Shown: positions 39,425 to 48,316, numbered from the stretch's first letter. The stretch is 64,000 nucleotides of DNA from Streptomyces sp. NBC_01016 (GCF_026341035.1 NZ_JAPEOQ010000002.1:558001-622000); one strand, 5' to 3'. Numbers and translations: made by a program. Notes: generated by a model not told the origin, from the letters alone.

Positions 39425-40021
39425 GTCGATCAACCGGCACACCATCTCGATGTCGATTTTGACCTGGGCGATGGAGGCGCGGCCGGAGAGCCACGTGATC
39501 AGCGCGGAGTGCCACGTGTGCTCGATGACCCGCACCGCGGACAACTGCTCCGGGGTCGGGTCGTCGAGCTCCATCGCGTCAAGAATGATCGCCGTGGTCT
39601 GCCGCGACACCTGGTCCACCGCAGGGCTCACGCTCCGGTCCGCGAAGGTCAGCGCCCGCACCATCGCATCCGCGAGATGCGGCTCCCGCTGCAACGCACG
39701 GAAGGCCCGCATGAGCGTCTCGGCCACCCGCTCCGCGGGGGAGTCGCCGGACGGCGGCCGCTTACGGACCGTCGTGTGCATGTGCTGGAGCTGGTCCTGC
39801 ATCGTGGCGACCAGGAGGTGCACCTTGCTCGGGAAGTAGCGGTACAGCGTGCCGAGCGCGACCTGGGACGATTCGGCGACCTCCCGCATCTGCACCGCGT
39901 CGAAGCCACCGCGCGCCGCGAGCTGGGCGCTCGCGTGCAGGATGCGACGGCGCCTGGCCTCCTGACGCTCAGTGAGCGCGGGGCTCGTGCGGGTGGTGGT
40001 TCTCGCGTCCGGAGCTGTCAT
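39401..40021 (-). CDS. kstR: KstR-type TetR repressor of steroid catabolism
   Basis: A 206-residue TetR-family protein, ATG at 40021. The HTH region RILHASAQLAARGGFDAVQM through VALGTLYRYFPSKVHLLVAT is nearly the same as mycobacterial KstR as remembered. The ligand-domain segments AFRALQREPHLADAMVRALT-FADRS and VDQVSRQTTAIILDAM also align. KstR represses sterol-degradation genes until a 3-oxo-steroid-CoA thioester binds. A perfect operator (40131-40144) in its own promoter implies autoregulation, and five further sites lie in the window. Its last residues and stop come from a REP-like repeat. Confidence 0.9.
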   Translation of the reverse strand: MTAPDARTTTRTSPALTERQEARRRRILHASAQLAARGGFDAVQMREVAESSQVALGTLYRYFPSKVHLLVATMQDQLQHMHTTVRKRPPSGDSPAERVAETLMRAFRALQREPHLADAMVRALTFADRSVSPAVDQVSRQTTAIILDAMELDDPTPEQLSAVRVIEHTWHSALITWLSGRASIAQVKIDIEMVCRLIDKSSPCGD

Positions 40022-40130
40022 CAGAAAGCTTTCCGTGTCCCGTGGCGCCAGCCGTGGCGTGAATCACCTGATCCACCTCTTACGGCCCGGCTACCAGCCG
40101 GTAGATTCGATGCTCTTGAACGATCAAGTC

Positions 40131-40144
40131 TGAAACTTGTTCTA
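40131..40144. promoter_or_regulatory. KstR operator (perfect match) in the kstR/GT4 intergenic region
   Basis: TGAAACTTGTTCTA matches TnnAACnnGTTnnA exactly. It lies 110 bp before the kstR start and 55 bp before the GT4 start, so it may control both. Confidence 0.75.
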
Positions 40145-40198
40145 GATTAGCGTCCCCACGTAGTGTCCACGGGCAAGCAGGAAGAAGGGTGGCCTGGA

Positions 40199-41527
40199 GT
40201 GACCGCGGAGTCGTTGCGTATCGCTCTCCTCACGTACAAAGGCAACCCGTTCTGCGGTGGTCAGGGCGTATACGTCCGGCACCTCTCGCGGGAGCTGGTC
40301 CGGCTCGGGCACCGTGTGGAGGTCATCGGCTCCCAGCCGTACCCCGTGCTCGACGAGGGCGAGGACCTCGCGGGTCTCTCGCTGACCGAGCTGCCGAGCC
40401 TCGATCTGTACCGCAGCCCCGACCCCTTTCGTACACCCAAGCTCGCCGAGTACCGCGACTGGGTCGACGCTCTTGAAGTCGGAACCATGTGGACCGGCGG
40501 TTTCCCCGAGCCGCTGACGTTCTCGTTGCGCGCCCGCCGTCATCTACGGGCGAGACGCGGCGAGTTCGACGTCGTGCACGACAACCAGACGCTCGGGTAC
40601 GGGCTGTTGGGGGACATCGGCGGCCCGCTCGTCACCACCATCCACCACCCGATCACCGTGGACCGGCAGCTGGAGCTGGACGCCGCCGAGAACTGGCAGC
40701 AGCGGATGTCCAAGCGCCGCTGGTACGCGTTCACGCGCATGCAGAAGCGCGTCGCCCGCCGGCTGCCGTCCGTGGTCACCGTCTCCGGCACGTCCCGCGA
40801 CGAGATCGTCGAGCACCTGGGTGTGCGCCCCGGGCGGATCGACGTCGTGCACATCGGCGCCGACACCGACCTGTTCTCGCCGAATCCGGCCGTGGCGGAG
40901 GTGCCGGGCCGGATCGTGACGACCTCCAGCGCCGACGTGCCGCTCAAGGGCCTCGTCTTCCTCGTCGAAGCGCTCGCCAAGGTGCGGGCCGAGCAGCCGG
41001 ACGCCCATCTGGTCGTGGTCGGCAAGCGGCCCGAGGAGGGCCCTGTCGCGGGGGCCATCGCGCGGTACGGGCTCGAAGGCGCCGTCGAGTTCGTCAAGGG
41101 CATCAGCGACCAGGAGCTCGTCGACCTCGTGCGCTCGGCGCAGGTCGCCTGCGTGCCCTCCCTCTACGAGGGTTTCTCGCTGCCCGCCGCCGAGGCCATG
41201 GCCACCGGCACCCCGCTCGTCGCCACCACCGGCGGCGCGATCCCCGAGGTCGCAGGCCGCGACGGCGAGACCTGCCTCGCCGTGCCGACCGCCGACCCGG
41301 GCGCGCTCGCCGAGTCCCTCGCCCGGCTGCTCGGCGACCGTGAACTGCGCGCCCGGCTCGGCGCGGCAGGCCGCGCCCGCGTCCTGGAACGCTTCACGTG
41401 GGCGCGCGCCGCGCAGGGCACCGCAGAGCTCTACCGCGAGGCGATGGAGACCGCTCCCCGGTCGACTCGCCCCATGCGCAACGAAGTTGTCACCGAAACC
41501 CCCCAGGAAAGCAGGGCCACGTGCTGA
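40199..41527 (+). CDS. GT4-family glycosyltransferase
   Basis: A 442-residue protein. The GTG at 40199 fits the N-terminal Rossmann strand (LRIALLTYKGNPFCGGQGVY-V) best; an upstream GTG at 40163 lacks a ribosome binding site. GT-B fold features are GGQGVYVRHLSRELVRLGH, HHPITVDRQLEL and the donor-site motif PSLYEGFSLPAAEAMATGTP with Glu-x7-Glu. It would transfer a sugar from a nucleotide donor to an unknown acceptor. It is first of a three-gene operon (methyltransferase, alpha/alpha-toroid protein) with overlapping stops and starts. Confidence 0.88.
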   Translation: MTAESLRIALLTYKGNPFCGGQGVYVRHLSRELVRLGHRVEVIGSQPYPVLDEGEDLAGLSLTELPSLDLYRSPDPFRTPKLAEYRDWVDALEVGTMWTGGFPEPLTFSLRARRHLRARRGEFDVVHDNQTLGYGLLGDIGGPLVTTIHHPITVDRQLELDAAENWQQRMSKRRWYAFTRMQKRVARRLPSVVTVSGTSRDEIVEHLGVRPGRIDVVHIGADTDLFSPNPAVAEVPGRIVTTSSADVPLKGLVFLVEALAKVRAEQPDAHLVVVGKRPEEGPVAGAIARYGLEGAVEFVKGISDQELVDLVRSAQVACVPSLYEGFSLPAAEAMATGTPLVATTGGAIPEVAGRDGETCLAVPTADPGALAESLARLLGDRELRARLGAAGRARVLERFTWARAAQGTAELYREAMETAPRSTRPMRNEVVTETPQESRATC

Positions 41528-42261
41528 CCGTCGACTTCACCCGTTTCCCGCTCGCCGCGGGCGACCGCGTCCTCGATCTCGGGTGCGGGGCCGGACGGCA
41601 CGCGTTCGAGTGCTACCGGCGCGGGGCGCAGGTCGTCGCCCTCGATCAGAACAAGGACGAGATCGCCGAGGTCGCCAAGTGGTTCGCCGCGATGAAGGAG
41701 GCGGGCGAGGCCCCCGCGGGCGCCACCGCGACCGCCATGGAGGGTGACGCGCTCCAACTCCCCTTCCCCGACGAGTCGTTCGACGTCGTCATCATCAGTG
41801 AGGTGATGGAGCACATCCCCGACGACAAGGGGGTGCTCGCCGAGATGGTGCGCGTGCTGAAGCCGGGCGGCCGGATCGCGGTCACCGTGCCGCGCTACGG
41901 CCCCGAGAAGGTCTGCTGGGCGCTCTCCGACGAGTACCACGAGGTCGAGGGCGGCCACATCCGCATCTACAAGGCCGACGAGCTGCTCGGCCGGATGCGC
42001 GAGGCGGGCCTCAAGCCGTACGGCACGCACCACGCGCACGCGCTGCACGCGCCGTACTGGTGGCTCAAGTGCGCCTTCGGCGTCGACAACGACAAGGCGC
42101 TGCCGGTGAAGGCGTACCACAAGCTCCTGGTCTGGGACATCATGAAGAAGCCGGCGCTCACCCGGGTCGCCGAGGGGCTCCTCAACCCCGTCGTCGGCAA
42201 GAGCTTCGTCGCGTACGCCACGAAGCCGCACCTGCCGAAGGCCGACGGGGCCGCTGAGTGA
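41521..42261 (+). CDS. Class I SAM-dependent methyltransferase
   Basis: A 246-residue protein. The GTG at 41521 overlaps the GT4 stop. Motif I VLDLGCGAGRHAFE, acidic VVALDQNKDEIAEV, EGDALQLPFPDESFDVVI (motif post-I) and LKPGGRIAVTVPRYGPEK (motif III) are clear. The C-terminal part carries HIRIYKADELLGRMREAG and WWLKCAFGVDN. This type modifies glycolipid or polyketide-like substrates in actinobacterial operons. The acceptor here is unknown. Tight coupling to the glycosyltransferase suggests the same substrate. Confidence 0.87.
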   Translation: MLTVDFTRFPLAAGDRVLDLGCGAGRHAFECYRRGAQVVALDQNKDEIAEVAKWFAAMKEAGEAPAGATATAMEGDALQLPFPDESFDVVIISEVMEHIPDDKGVLAEMVRVLKPGGRIAVTVPRYGPEKVCWALSDEYHEVEGGHIRIYKADELLGRMREAGLKPYGTHHAHALHAPYWWLKCAFGVDNDKALPVKAYHKLLVWDIMKKPALTRVAEGLLNPVVGKSFVAYATKPHLPKADGAAE

Positions 42262-43343
42262 GCAGCCCTGAGCGGACCGAACTCCTCGTACTCCCCGGCG
42301 TGCTGACGGCGGATCAGGCCGCGCAGACCGTCGCCGGGATACTCGCCGTGCAGCGCGCGGACGGGGCCATCCCGTGGTTCCGCGGGCACCACCTCGACCC
42401 GTGGGACCACACCGAGGCCGCCATGGCGCTCGACGTGGCCGGCGAGCACGAGGCCGCAGGGCGCGCCTACGAGTGGCTGGCCAGGCACCAGGGTGAGGAC
42501 GGCTCCTGGTTCGCCGCCTACCGCGACGGCGACCCGGACGACGTGACGGACCACGGGCGCGAGTCCAACTTCGTCGCGTACATCGCCGTGGGCGTCTGGC
42601 ACCACTATCTCTCCACCGGCGACGACGCCTTCCTCGACCGCATGTGGCCGGCCGTGTGCGCGGCGACGGAGTTCGTGCTCCGCCTCCAGCAGCCCGGTGG
42701 CCAGATCGGCTGGAAGCGCGAGCCGGACGGCACGCCCGTCAACGACGCGCTCCTCACCGGCAGTTCGTCCGTCCATCACGCCCTGCGCTGTGCGCTCGCC
42801 ATCGCCGAACAGCGCGAAGAGCCGCAGCCCGACTGGGAGTTGGCGCTCGGCGCGCTCGGGCACGCCATCCGCAGCCACCCCGAGCGGTTCCTCGACAAGG
42901 GCCGCTACTCGATGGACTGGTACTACCCGGTCCTCGGCGGCGCCGTGCGCGGAGCCGAGGCGAAGGCCCGCATCCAGGCCGACTGGGACACGTTCGTCGT
43001 GCCCCGCCTCGGAGTGCGCTGCGTGGTCCCCAACCCGTGGGTGACCGGCGGCGAGAGCGCCGAACTCGCCCTCGCGCTCTGGGCGATGGGCGAGTCCGAC
43101 TGGGCGCTCGAGATCCTCCAGGACATCCAGCACCTGCGCGACCCGAAGACCGGCCTGTACTGGACGGGCTACGTCTTCGACGACAAGGCCATCTGGCCGG
43201 AGGAGCTGACCACGTGGACCGCGGGCTCCGTCCTGCTCGCGGTCGCGGCCCTCGGCGGGGACGAGGCCACGTGCTCCGTGTTCGGCGGCGACCTCCTGCC
43301 GACCGGCGTCGAGCCGGACTGCTGCCCGGCCGACAGGGACTAG
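42258..43343 (+). CDS. Alpha/alpha-toroid (prenyltransferase/terpene-cyclase-like) protein
   Basis: A 361-residue protein. The GTG at 42258 overlaps the methyltransferase stop as GTGA. Repeats typical of alpha6 toroids: QRADGAIPWFRGHHLDPWDH, ARHQGEDGSWFAAYRDG, LQQPGGQIGWKREPDG, and TWTAGSVLLAVAAL. No signal peptide. The set GT4-methyltransferase-toroid recurs in actinomycetes as far as remembered, but its product has not been defined. The 3' end overlaps the convergent small membrane gene by 4 bp. Confidence 0.8.
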   Translation: MSSPERTELLVLPGVLTADQAAQTVAGILAVQRADGAIPWFRGHHLDPWDHTEAAMALDVAGEHEAAGRAYEWLARHQGEDGSWFAAYRDGDPDDVTDHGRESNFVAYIAVGVWHHYLSTGDDAFLDRMWPAVCAATEFVLRLQQPGGQIGWKREPDGTPVNDALLTGSSSVHHALRCALAIAEQREEPQPDWELALGALGHAIRSHPERFLDKGRYSMDWYYPVLGGAVRGAEAKARIQADWDTFVVPRLGVRCVVPNPWVTGGESAELALALWAMGESDWALEILQDIQHLRDPKTGLYWTGYVFDDKAIWPEELTTWTAGSVLLAVAALGGDEATCSVFGGDLLPTGVEPDCCPADRD

Positions 43344-43636
43344 TACCTGTGCAGCCGGTTGGCGATCGCGTGGCCGATGAAGAGGTAGACGACGGCCGCG
43401 AGGCCGTAGCCGGCGACGACGCGGGCCCAGTCCGCGTCGAACGTGAAGAGGTCATGGGACCAGCCGGCCAGCCACGCGGACGCGTCGTGGACGATCTGGA
43501 CCAGGTCGTTGCCGCGGTTCGCGTCCAGTAGGTACATCAGGATCCACAGGCCCAGGATCACGGCCAGTGCATCGGCGACGATCGCCACGGTCCGGGCGGC
43601 CTCGTTGGTCCCTCGGTAATGCCGATTCGCAGACAT
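43340..43636 (-). CDS. Small two-helix membrane protein
   Basis: A 98-residue protein from the ATG at 43636. Two transmembrane helices (AIVADALAVILGLWILMYLL and VVAGYGLAAVVYLFIGHAIA) flank a central loop (WLAGWSHDLFTFDAD). The short basic N-terminus is MSANRHYRG. Similar proteins are found across Streptomyces without known function. It is divergent from the lipoprotein gene at 43754. Confidence 0.78.
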   Translation of the reverse strand: MSANRHYRGTNEAARTVAIVADALAVILGLWILMYLLDANRGNDLVQIVHDASAWLAGWSHDLFTFDADWARVVAGYGLAAVVYLFIGHAIANRLHRY

Positions 43637-43753
43637 GTTCTTCCGGGTTGCCGCGTCGACCCCGATCAAACCCGTACGGGCTTCCTCAAGTGGCACACGC
43701 GCAGCGGCCGGGTGACGCTGCCGCGAGTGCCACTTCAGCCACGGAGGTAGTCG

Positions 43754-44317
43754 GTGGTAACCCGTTCCCCTCTTCCCCTGCGACGTCTGCTCACGGCCCT
43801 GATGCTGTGCGGCGCGCTGCTCGCCGGCGCGACCGCGTGCGGCTCCGACAGCGACTCGGCGTCCGCGACCAAGGCGTCGTCGAGCGCCACCACGAAGGCC
43901 GAGAAGCAGAAGTTCGCCAAGACCAGGTTCGCGGCGAACGCGGGGCTCGCGGCGGGTGCCACGTATCAGTGGATCGTGAAGCCGTACCGCGCGGGCAAGT
44001 TCAAGGCCGGTGCGGACGGCCGCAGGTTCGCGCTCGTCAAGGCGGGCCTCGCGGGCGCGTTCACGTACAACCGGCTGAAGGCCGCCTCGAAGAACGCCGA
44101 GGGCGACCCGACGCTCTCGAAGGCGGTCGGGCCGCTGTCGGCCGGAATCGCGTCGCTGAAGGGTCTGTCGACCAAGCTGCGCAAGGGCGAGGGCCTCGGC
44201 GACGTGACCTCCTCCTTCAACGAGGTCATCAGCGGCGTCAAGGACGCGGGCAAGGATGCGGGCGCCGAAGTGACGAACAAGGTCCCGTCGGCCTCGCAAC
44301 TCACGAAGGGCTCCTAG
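43754..44317 (+). CDS. Lipoprotein of unknown function
   Basis: A 187-residue protein. The GTG at 43754 has GGAGG seven bases upstream. The signal peptide ends in a lipobox (LLAGATAC, Cys29), so the protein is lipid-anchored on the outer face. A Ser/Lys-rich spacer is followed by a helical domain (FAANAGLAAGATYQWIVKPY, KAGLAGAFTYNRLKAASKNA) with several small-residue helices. No known family. It is convergent with the LLM gene, 13 bp apart. Confidence 0.85.
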   Translation: MVTRSPLPLRRLLTALMLCGALLAGATACGSDSDSASATKASSSATTKAEKQKFAKTRFAANAGLAAGATYQWIVKPYRAGKFKAGADGRRFALVKAGLAGAFTYNRLKAASKNAEGDPTLSKAVGPLSAGIASLKGLSTKLRKGEGLGDVTSSFNEVISGVKDAGKDAGAEVTNKVPSASQLTKGS

Positions 44318-44330
44318 CGCCCTTCGTGGC

Positions 44331-45341
44331 CTACGAGTTCAGCTCGGCCAGTACGCGCAGCGTGTGCGGGTCCGGGGACAGGAGCAGCAGGTCCGTCACC
44401 GGGCCCTTGCGCCACAACTCCAGCCGCTCCGCGATCCGTTCACGCGGTCCGACGAGCGAGATCTCGTCGGCGAACGCGTCCGGCACGGCGAGCACCGCTT
44501 CCTCCCTGCGCCCCTCGGCGAACAGGTCCTGGATGTGCCGGGCTTCGGCCTCGTACCCCATGCGCGCCATGAGATCGGCGTGGAAGTTGCGGGTCGCGTG
44601 CCCCATGCCGCCGATGTAGAAGCCGAGCATCGCCTTCACCGGGAGCAGCCCCTCGGCGACGTCGTCACAGACCTTCGCGCGGGCCATGGGCGCGATGGTG
44701 AAGTCTTCGGGCAGGTCGGTGAGCGACGCCTCGTACACGTCCGTCCGCTTCGGCGACCAGTACAGAGGCAGCCAGCCGTCCGCGATCCGCGTGGTCTGCG
44801 CGATGTTCTTCGGCCCCTCCGCGCCGAGCAGGATCGGCAGATCGGGGCGCAGGGGGTGCGTGATCGGCTTGAGGGCCTTGCCGAGCCCGGTCCCGTCCTC
44901 GCCCCGGTACGGATGCGAGTGGAACCGCCCGTCGACCTCGACCGGTCCCTCGCGCCGCAGCACCTGCCGCACGACGTCCACGTACTCGCGGGTGGCCGTC
45001 AGCGGGGAGCGGGGGAACGGGCGCCCGTACCAGCCCTCCACGACCTGCGGCCCGGAGAGCCCCATGCCCAGCATCATCCGGCCACCCGACAGATGGTCCA
45101 GGGTGAGCGCGTGCATCGCGGTCGTGGTGGGGGAGCGGGCGGCCATCTGCGCGATCGCCGTGCCGAGCCTGATCCGCGAGGTGTGCGCGGCGAACCAGGT
45201 GAGCGGGGTGAACGCGTCACTGCCCCAGGACTCCGCCGTCCACACCGATTCGTAGCCCAACTCCTCCGCGTCGCGCACGAGTTGAAGATGATCGGGGTTC
45301 GGTCCGCGCCCCCAGTAGCCGAGTGCGATTCCGAGCCGCAT
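44331..45341 (-). CDS. LLM-class F420-dependent oxidoreductase
   Basis: A 336-residue protein from the ATG at 45341 (MRLGIALGYWGRGPNP); an ATG four codons earlier is also in frame. Luciferase-like TIM barrel with LVRDAEELGYESVWTAESWG, RIRLGTAIAQMAARSP, GRMMLGMGLSGPQVVEGWYG (cofactor region) and GEDGTGLGKALKPITHPLRP. Members of this subgroup use F420. A similar gene (Rv3520c) lies in the mycobacterial steroid region. A TCTGAT-N5-ATCAG palindrome lies 26 bp upstream, linking it to the other lipid genes here. Confidence 0.85.
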   Translation of the reverse strand: MRLGIALGYWGRGPNPDHLQLVRDAEELGYESVWTAESWGSDAFTPLTWFAAHTSRIRLGTAIAQMAARSPTTTAMHALTLDHLSGGRMMLGMGLSGPQVVEGWYGRPFPRSPLTATREYVDVVRQVLRREGPVEVDGRFHSHPYRGEDGTGLGKALKPITHPLRPDLPILLGAEGPKNIAQTTRIADGWLPLYWSPKRTDVYEASLTDLPEDFTIAPMARAKVCDDVAEGLLPVKAMLGFYIGGMGHATRNFHADLMARMGYEAEARHIQDLFAEGRREEAVLAVPDAFADEISLVGPRERIAERLELWRKGPVTDLLLLSPDPHTLRVLAELNS

Positions 45342-45366
45342 GTGCACCCCCATGTCCGAGGCCGTA

Positions 45367-45384
45367 TCTGATGCCCCATCAGTT
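45367..45384. promoter_or_regulatory. TCTGAT-N5-ATCAG palindrome upstream of the LLM gene
   Basis: TCTGATGCCCCATCAGTT. It keeps dyad symmetry through paired changes (C to T and G to A) relative to the 26499 and 63771 copies, which argues for protein recognition of both half-sites. Confidence 0.65.
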
Positions 45385-45465
45385 CAGGCTTTCGGTGCGC
45401 GACTGTACGCGAAAGGCCCCCCACCCGGAAGACGGGCGAGGGGCCTCACATGCCATGGACCGGGG

Positions 45466-46335
45466 TCAGCCGCGCTGGATCCCCGAGGTGTCCTGGAGCA
45501 CGCCGCGGCGGCCGTCCTGGGTCTGGGCGACGAGGCCGGGGCCCCGCTGCTCGACCGCCAAGTACCAGGTACCGGGCGCCAGTTCCGCGATCTGCGCCTG
45601 CGAGCCGTCCTCCGCGAAGAGCGGGCGCGGCACCGGCACGGCGAACCAGAACGGCGAGAAGTCCGCGGCCTGCGGCTGCGCGGCGGCCTGCGGCGCCGGG
45701 GCGCCGCCCTGCTGCTGCGGCTGGCCGCCGTACGGCTGCTGCTGGCCGGGACCCGGCTGCTGCGCGCCGTAGGGCTGGTGCTGGCCGGGGCCGCCGGGCT
45801 GCTGCTGGGCGCCCGGGTAGCCGTAGCCCTGCTGCGGCTGACCGCCGTACGGCTGCGGCTGCTGCGGGCGCGGGGCGCCGAGGAGGGCGCCCTTGAGGGC
45901 CGGGACCAGCGGCGTCGCGATCGCGGCGGCGGCCATGATCAGCGTGGCGACGAGGCTGAGGATGAGGCCGATGCCGGCGGTCGGACCGTCGGACGCGCCG
46001 CTGCCCATGTTGTCGATGCCGCCGGCCGGGTCGAAGACGTTGCCGAGCGCCGCCCACGCCGCCAGCACCGTGGCCGCGAGGCCGAACTGGCCGAGGTCGA
46101 TCCCCGCGACCTTGCGGGGCTGCGCCGTACCGCGGCTGAGCACGATGAGCACGGCACCGATGACGCCCGCGAGCACCACGCTCATGAGAAGCGGGCCGCT
46201 CTCCCAGGAATTCGGGAACTCGACGCTGTCGGGCGCCCCGTCGTACGAGTAGATATCGAGGAACGAGGCGATCAACAGCAATACCGCTGCTCCGATCACC
46301 ACGCCGTCGCCTCGAGTGAGGGAGCGGATATTCAC
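45466..46335 (-). CDS. DUF5336-like four-helix membrane protein with Gln/Pro-rich linker
   Basis: A 289-residue protein. The GTG at 46335 follows GAAGGACTTGAA. Four transmembrane helices lie in residues 8-160 (VVIGAAVLLLIASFLDIY, LLMSVVLAGVIGAVLIVL, LGQFGLAATVLAAWAALG, LILSLVATLIMAAAAIA). A linker of QPYGGQPQQGYGYPG-type repeats spans 170-225. The C-terminal soluble domain (ADFSPFWFAVPVPRPLF, IAELAPGTWYLAVEQRG) may bind partners. The function is unknown. The layout resembles actinobacterial membrane proteins with Pro/Gln-rich tails involved in envelope assembly. Confidence 0.78.
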   Translation of the reverse strand: MNIRSLTRGDGVVIGAAVLLLIASFLDIYSYDGAPDSVEFPNSWESGPLLMSVVLAGVIGAVLIVLSRGTAQPRKVAGIDLGQFGLAATVLAAWAALGNVFDPAGGIDNMGSGASDGPTAGIGLILSLVATLIMAAAAIATPLVPALKGALLGAPRPQQPQPYGGQPQQGYGYPGAQQQPGGPGQHQPYGAQQPGPGQQQPYGGQPQQQGGAPAPQAAAQPQAADFSPFWFAVPVPRPLFAEDGSQAQIAELAPGTWYLAVEQRGPGLVAQTQDGRRGVLQDTSGIQRG

Positions 46336-46463
46336 TTCAAGTCCTTCGTCAGTCGTCCGGTCATCGGTGGAGGCGGCGCATAGCGCAGGGGTGGCCCCAC
46401 ATCGTACGGAGGACACTATCGCCCGGGTCCGGGGAGTGTCTGCCGAGATCCATAGGGTGACAG

Positions 46464-47555
46464 TTACCCGCCGAGGAAACTCATGATTCCCTCAGAGATG
46501 CCCTGCGCCGCCTTCTGCCGCCACGCGTCCGAGGTCAGTCGCTCGACGTCCTGCGAGTCCCGCATGTTGCCACACTCGATGAAGACCTTCGGAACCTTGG
46601 AGAGGTTGAGTCCTCCCAGGTCACTGCGGGTGTCGAGGCCCGTGCCGCCACCGACGTAGTTCGACGGGGCCTGGCCCGTGGCCTTCACGTAGCGGCCCGC
46701 GATCCGCTCGCCGAGGTCGCGCGAGGGCTTCACGATCGGGGTGGTGTCGGCGGCTCCCGCGCGCACGGATGCGGGAAGGATCACATGGAAGCCGCGGTTG
46801 CCCTCGCCCGAGCCGTCCGCGTGGACGGAGACGACGGCGTCGGCCTTCGCGGTGTTGCCGATCCTGGCGCGCTCGTCGACGCAGGGGCCCCAGGCGCGAT
46901 TCCCGTTCTGGGTCAATTGGACGGTCGCGCCCTGCCGTTCAAGGACCGTCCGCATGCGCTTCGCCACGTCCAGCGTGAACCGGGCCTCGGTGTAGCCCGC
47001 GTTCGTCGACGTACCGGTGGTGTCGCACTCCTTGGAGCCGTTGCCCACGTTCACCGACCGGTTGATCTCGGTCGTGTGCTGGAAGTTGCCCGGATTGTGG
47101 CCGGGGTCGATGACGACGAGCTTGCCCCTGAGGGGGCCGGAGCCGCCGGCGGGCTTGGCGGGCGCCTTGGACGCCTTCGACTTCGACGGCGAGGCGGACC
47201 GCTTCTCGGACTTCGACGGCGCTGGACTCGCCGAGGCCTTCCCGCCCTGCGAGCCCTGGGAGTCCTGCGAGTTCTGCGAGTTCTGCGAGGGCGAGACGGT
47301 CGAGGACTGGCCGGGCGCGGGCAGCACCTTCGGCGGCTCGCTCTCACCCGGCCCGCTCACGACCTGCCACACCAGCCACGCCGCGAGCGCCGTCGGCACC
47401 AGCGCGGCAAAGGCGACGAGCACGGGACGCCCGCTGAAGCGGCGGCGTGGCGATCCGCCACTGCCGTCCCACCCATCGGGATCGAAGCCATCGGGTTCCG
47501 GACCTACATACGACACGTTGCTGACCTTAACCGTGGGCTCAGATCCCTGCGCCAC
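46464..47555 (-). CDS. N-acetylmuramoyl-L-alanine amidase (Amidase_3)
   Basis: A 363-residue protein. The GTG at 47555 lies inside the end of the upstream methyltransferase gene (17-bp overlap). One N-terminal transmembrane helix (VLVAFAALVPTALAAWLVWQ, ~45-65) is followed by a Ser/Pro/Lys linker (to ~140) and an Amidase_3 catalytic domain. That domain has zinc ligands in VVIDPGHNPGNFQHTTEIN and ADAVVSVHADGSG, and a late Glu in VFIECGNMRDSQD. It hydrolyses the amide between MurNAc and the stem peptide on the cell surface. Coupling to a methyltransferase gene is unusual. Confidence 0.9.
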   Translation of the reverse strand: MAQGSEPTVKVSNVSYVGPEPDGFDPDGWDGSGGSPRRRFSGRPVLVAFAALVPTALAAWLVWQVVSGPGESEPPKVLPAPGQSSTVSPSQNSQNSQDSQGSQGGKASASPAPSKSEKRSASPSKSKASKAPAKPAGGSGPLRGKLVVIDPGHNPGNFQHTTEINRSVNVGNGSKECDTTGTSTNAGYTEARFTLDVAKRMRTVLERQGATVQLTQNGNRAWGPCVDERARIGNTAKADAVVSVHADGSGEGNRGFHVILPASVRAGAADTTPIVKPSRDLGERIAGRYVKATGQAPSNYVGGGTGLDTRSDLGGLNLSKVPKVFIECGNMRDSQDVERLTSDAWRQKAAQGISEGIMSFLGG

Positions 47556-48204
47556 TTCGACGCAGGACGCGCAGAGAGTCGCACTCAGAGACCTCGGTGA
47601 ACGCCCCGGACGCGAGTGCCCGCTGGTACACGCGGTACGGCGCCTGCCCCGTCCACTCGTCGTGCTTCACGGGGAAGACGTCGTGGATGACGAGGTAGCC
47701 GCCGTCGGCGACGTGCGGGGCCCAGCCCTCGTAGTCCGCGGTGGCGTGCTCGTCGGTGTGCCCGCCGTCGATGAAGACGAGCCCGAGCGGCCCGCCCCAG
47801 GCCTTCGCCACCTGCGGCGACTTCCCGACGAGCGCGACCACGTGGTCCTCCAGGCCCGCCGCGTGCAGCGTGCGCCGGAACGTGGGGAGGGTGTCCATGA
47901 GCCCCACCGCCGGGTCCACGGTCTCCGGGTCGTGGAAGTCCCAGCCCGGCTGCTGCTCCTCGCTGCCGCGGTGGTGGTCGACGGTGAGCGCGCTCACCCC
48001 GGCCGCGCGTGCGGCGTCGGCGAGCAGGATGGTCGACCGCCCGCAGTACGTCCCGACCTCAAGGAGCGGCAGCCCGAGCGCCCCGGCCTCGACGGCGGCG
48101 CCGTACAGCGCGAGTCCCTCACCGCGCGGCATGAATCCCTTGGCGCTCTCGAAGGCGGCGAGGATCTCCGGGGAGGGGGTGTGGCTGTGGCTTGTGATGC
48201 TCAT
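47539..48204 (-). CDS. Class I SAM-dependent methyltransferase
   Basis: A 221-residue protein; the ATG at 48204 is preferred to an upstream GTG at 48213. LLEVGTYCGRSTILLADAAR is motif I. VSALTVDHHRGSEEQQPGWD, GPLGLVFIDGGHTDEHATAD and ADGGYLVIHDVFPV follow, as in methyltransferase_24/cephalosporin-hydroxylase-like enzymes. The substrate is unknown. Its 3' end contains the start of the amidase gene, so the two are translated together. Confidence 0.85.
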   Translation of the reverse strand: MSITSHSHTPSPEILAAFESAKGFMPRGEGLALYGAAVEAGALGLPLLEVGTYCGRSTILLADAARAAGVSALTVDHHRGSEEQQPGWDFHDPETVDPAVGLMDTLPTFRRTLHAAGLEDHVVALVGKSPQVAKAWGGPLGLVFIDGGHTDEHATADYEGWAPHVADGGYLVIHDVFPVKHDEWTGQAPYRVYQRALASGAFTEVSECDSLRVLRRSGAGI

Positions 48205-48255
48205 GCTGATCACTTTGCCCTACGCGGGCGGGGCCGAGGCCGGAGGGGGGAGGGA

Positions 48256-48300
48256 ACTGTGACGCGTAACCACGACCAAATCGTGGCCACACGTCACAGT
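48256..48300 (-). terminator. Terminator of the DUF1177-permease-peptidase operon
   Basis: Nested inverted repeat: ACTGTGACG (48256-48264) with CGTCACAGT (48292-48300), and inside it CCACGA/TCGTGG (48270-48286). It lies just after the M20 peptidase stop on the minus strand. Confidence 0.7.
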
Positions 48301-48316
48301 CCCCCGCGTGCGGCCC

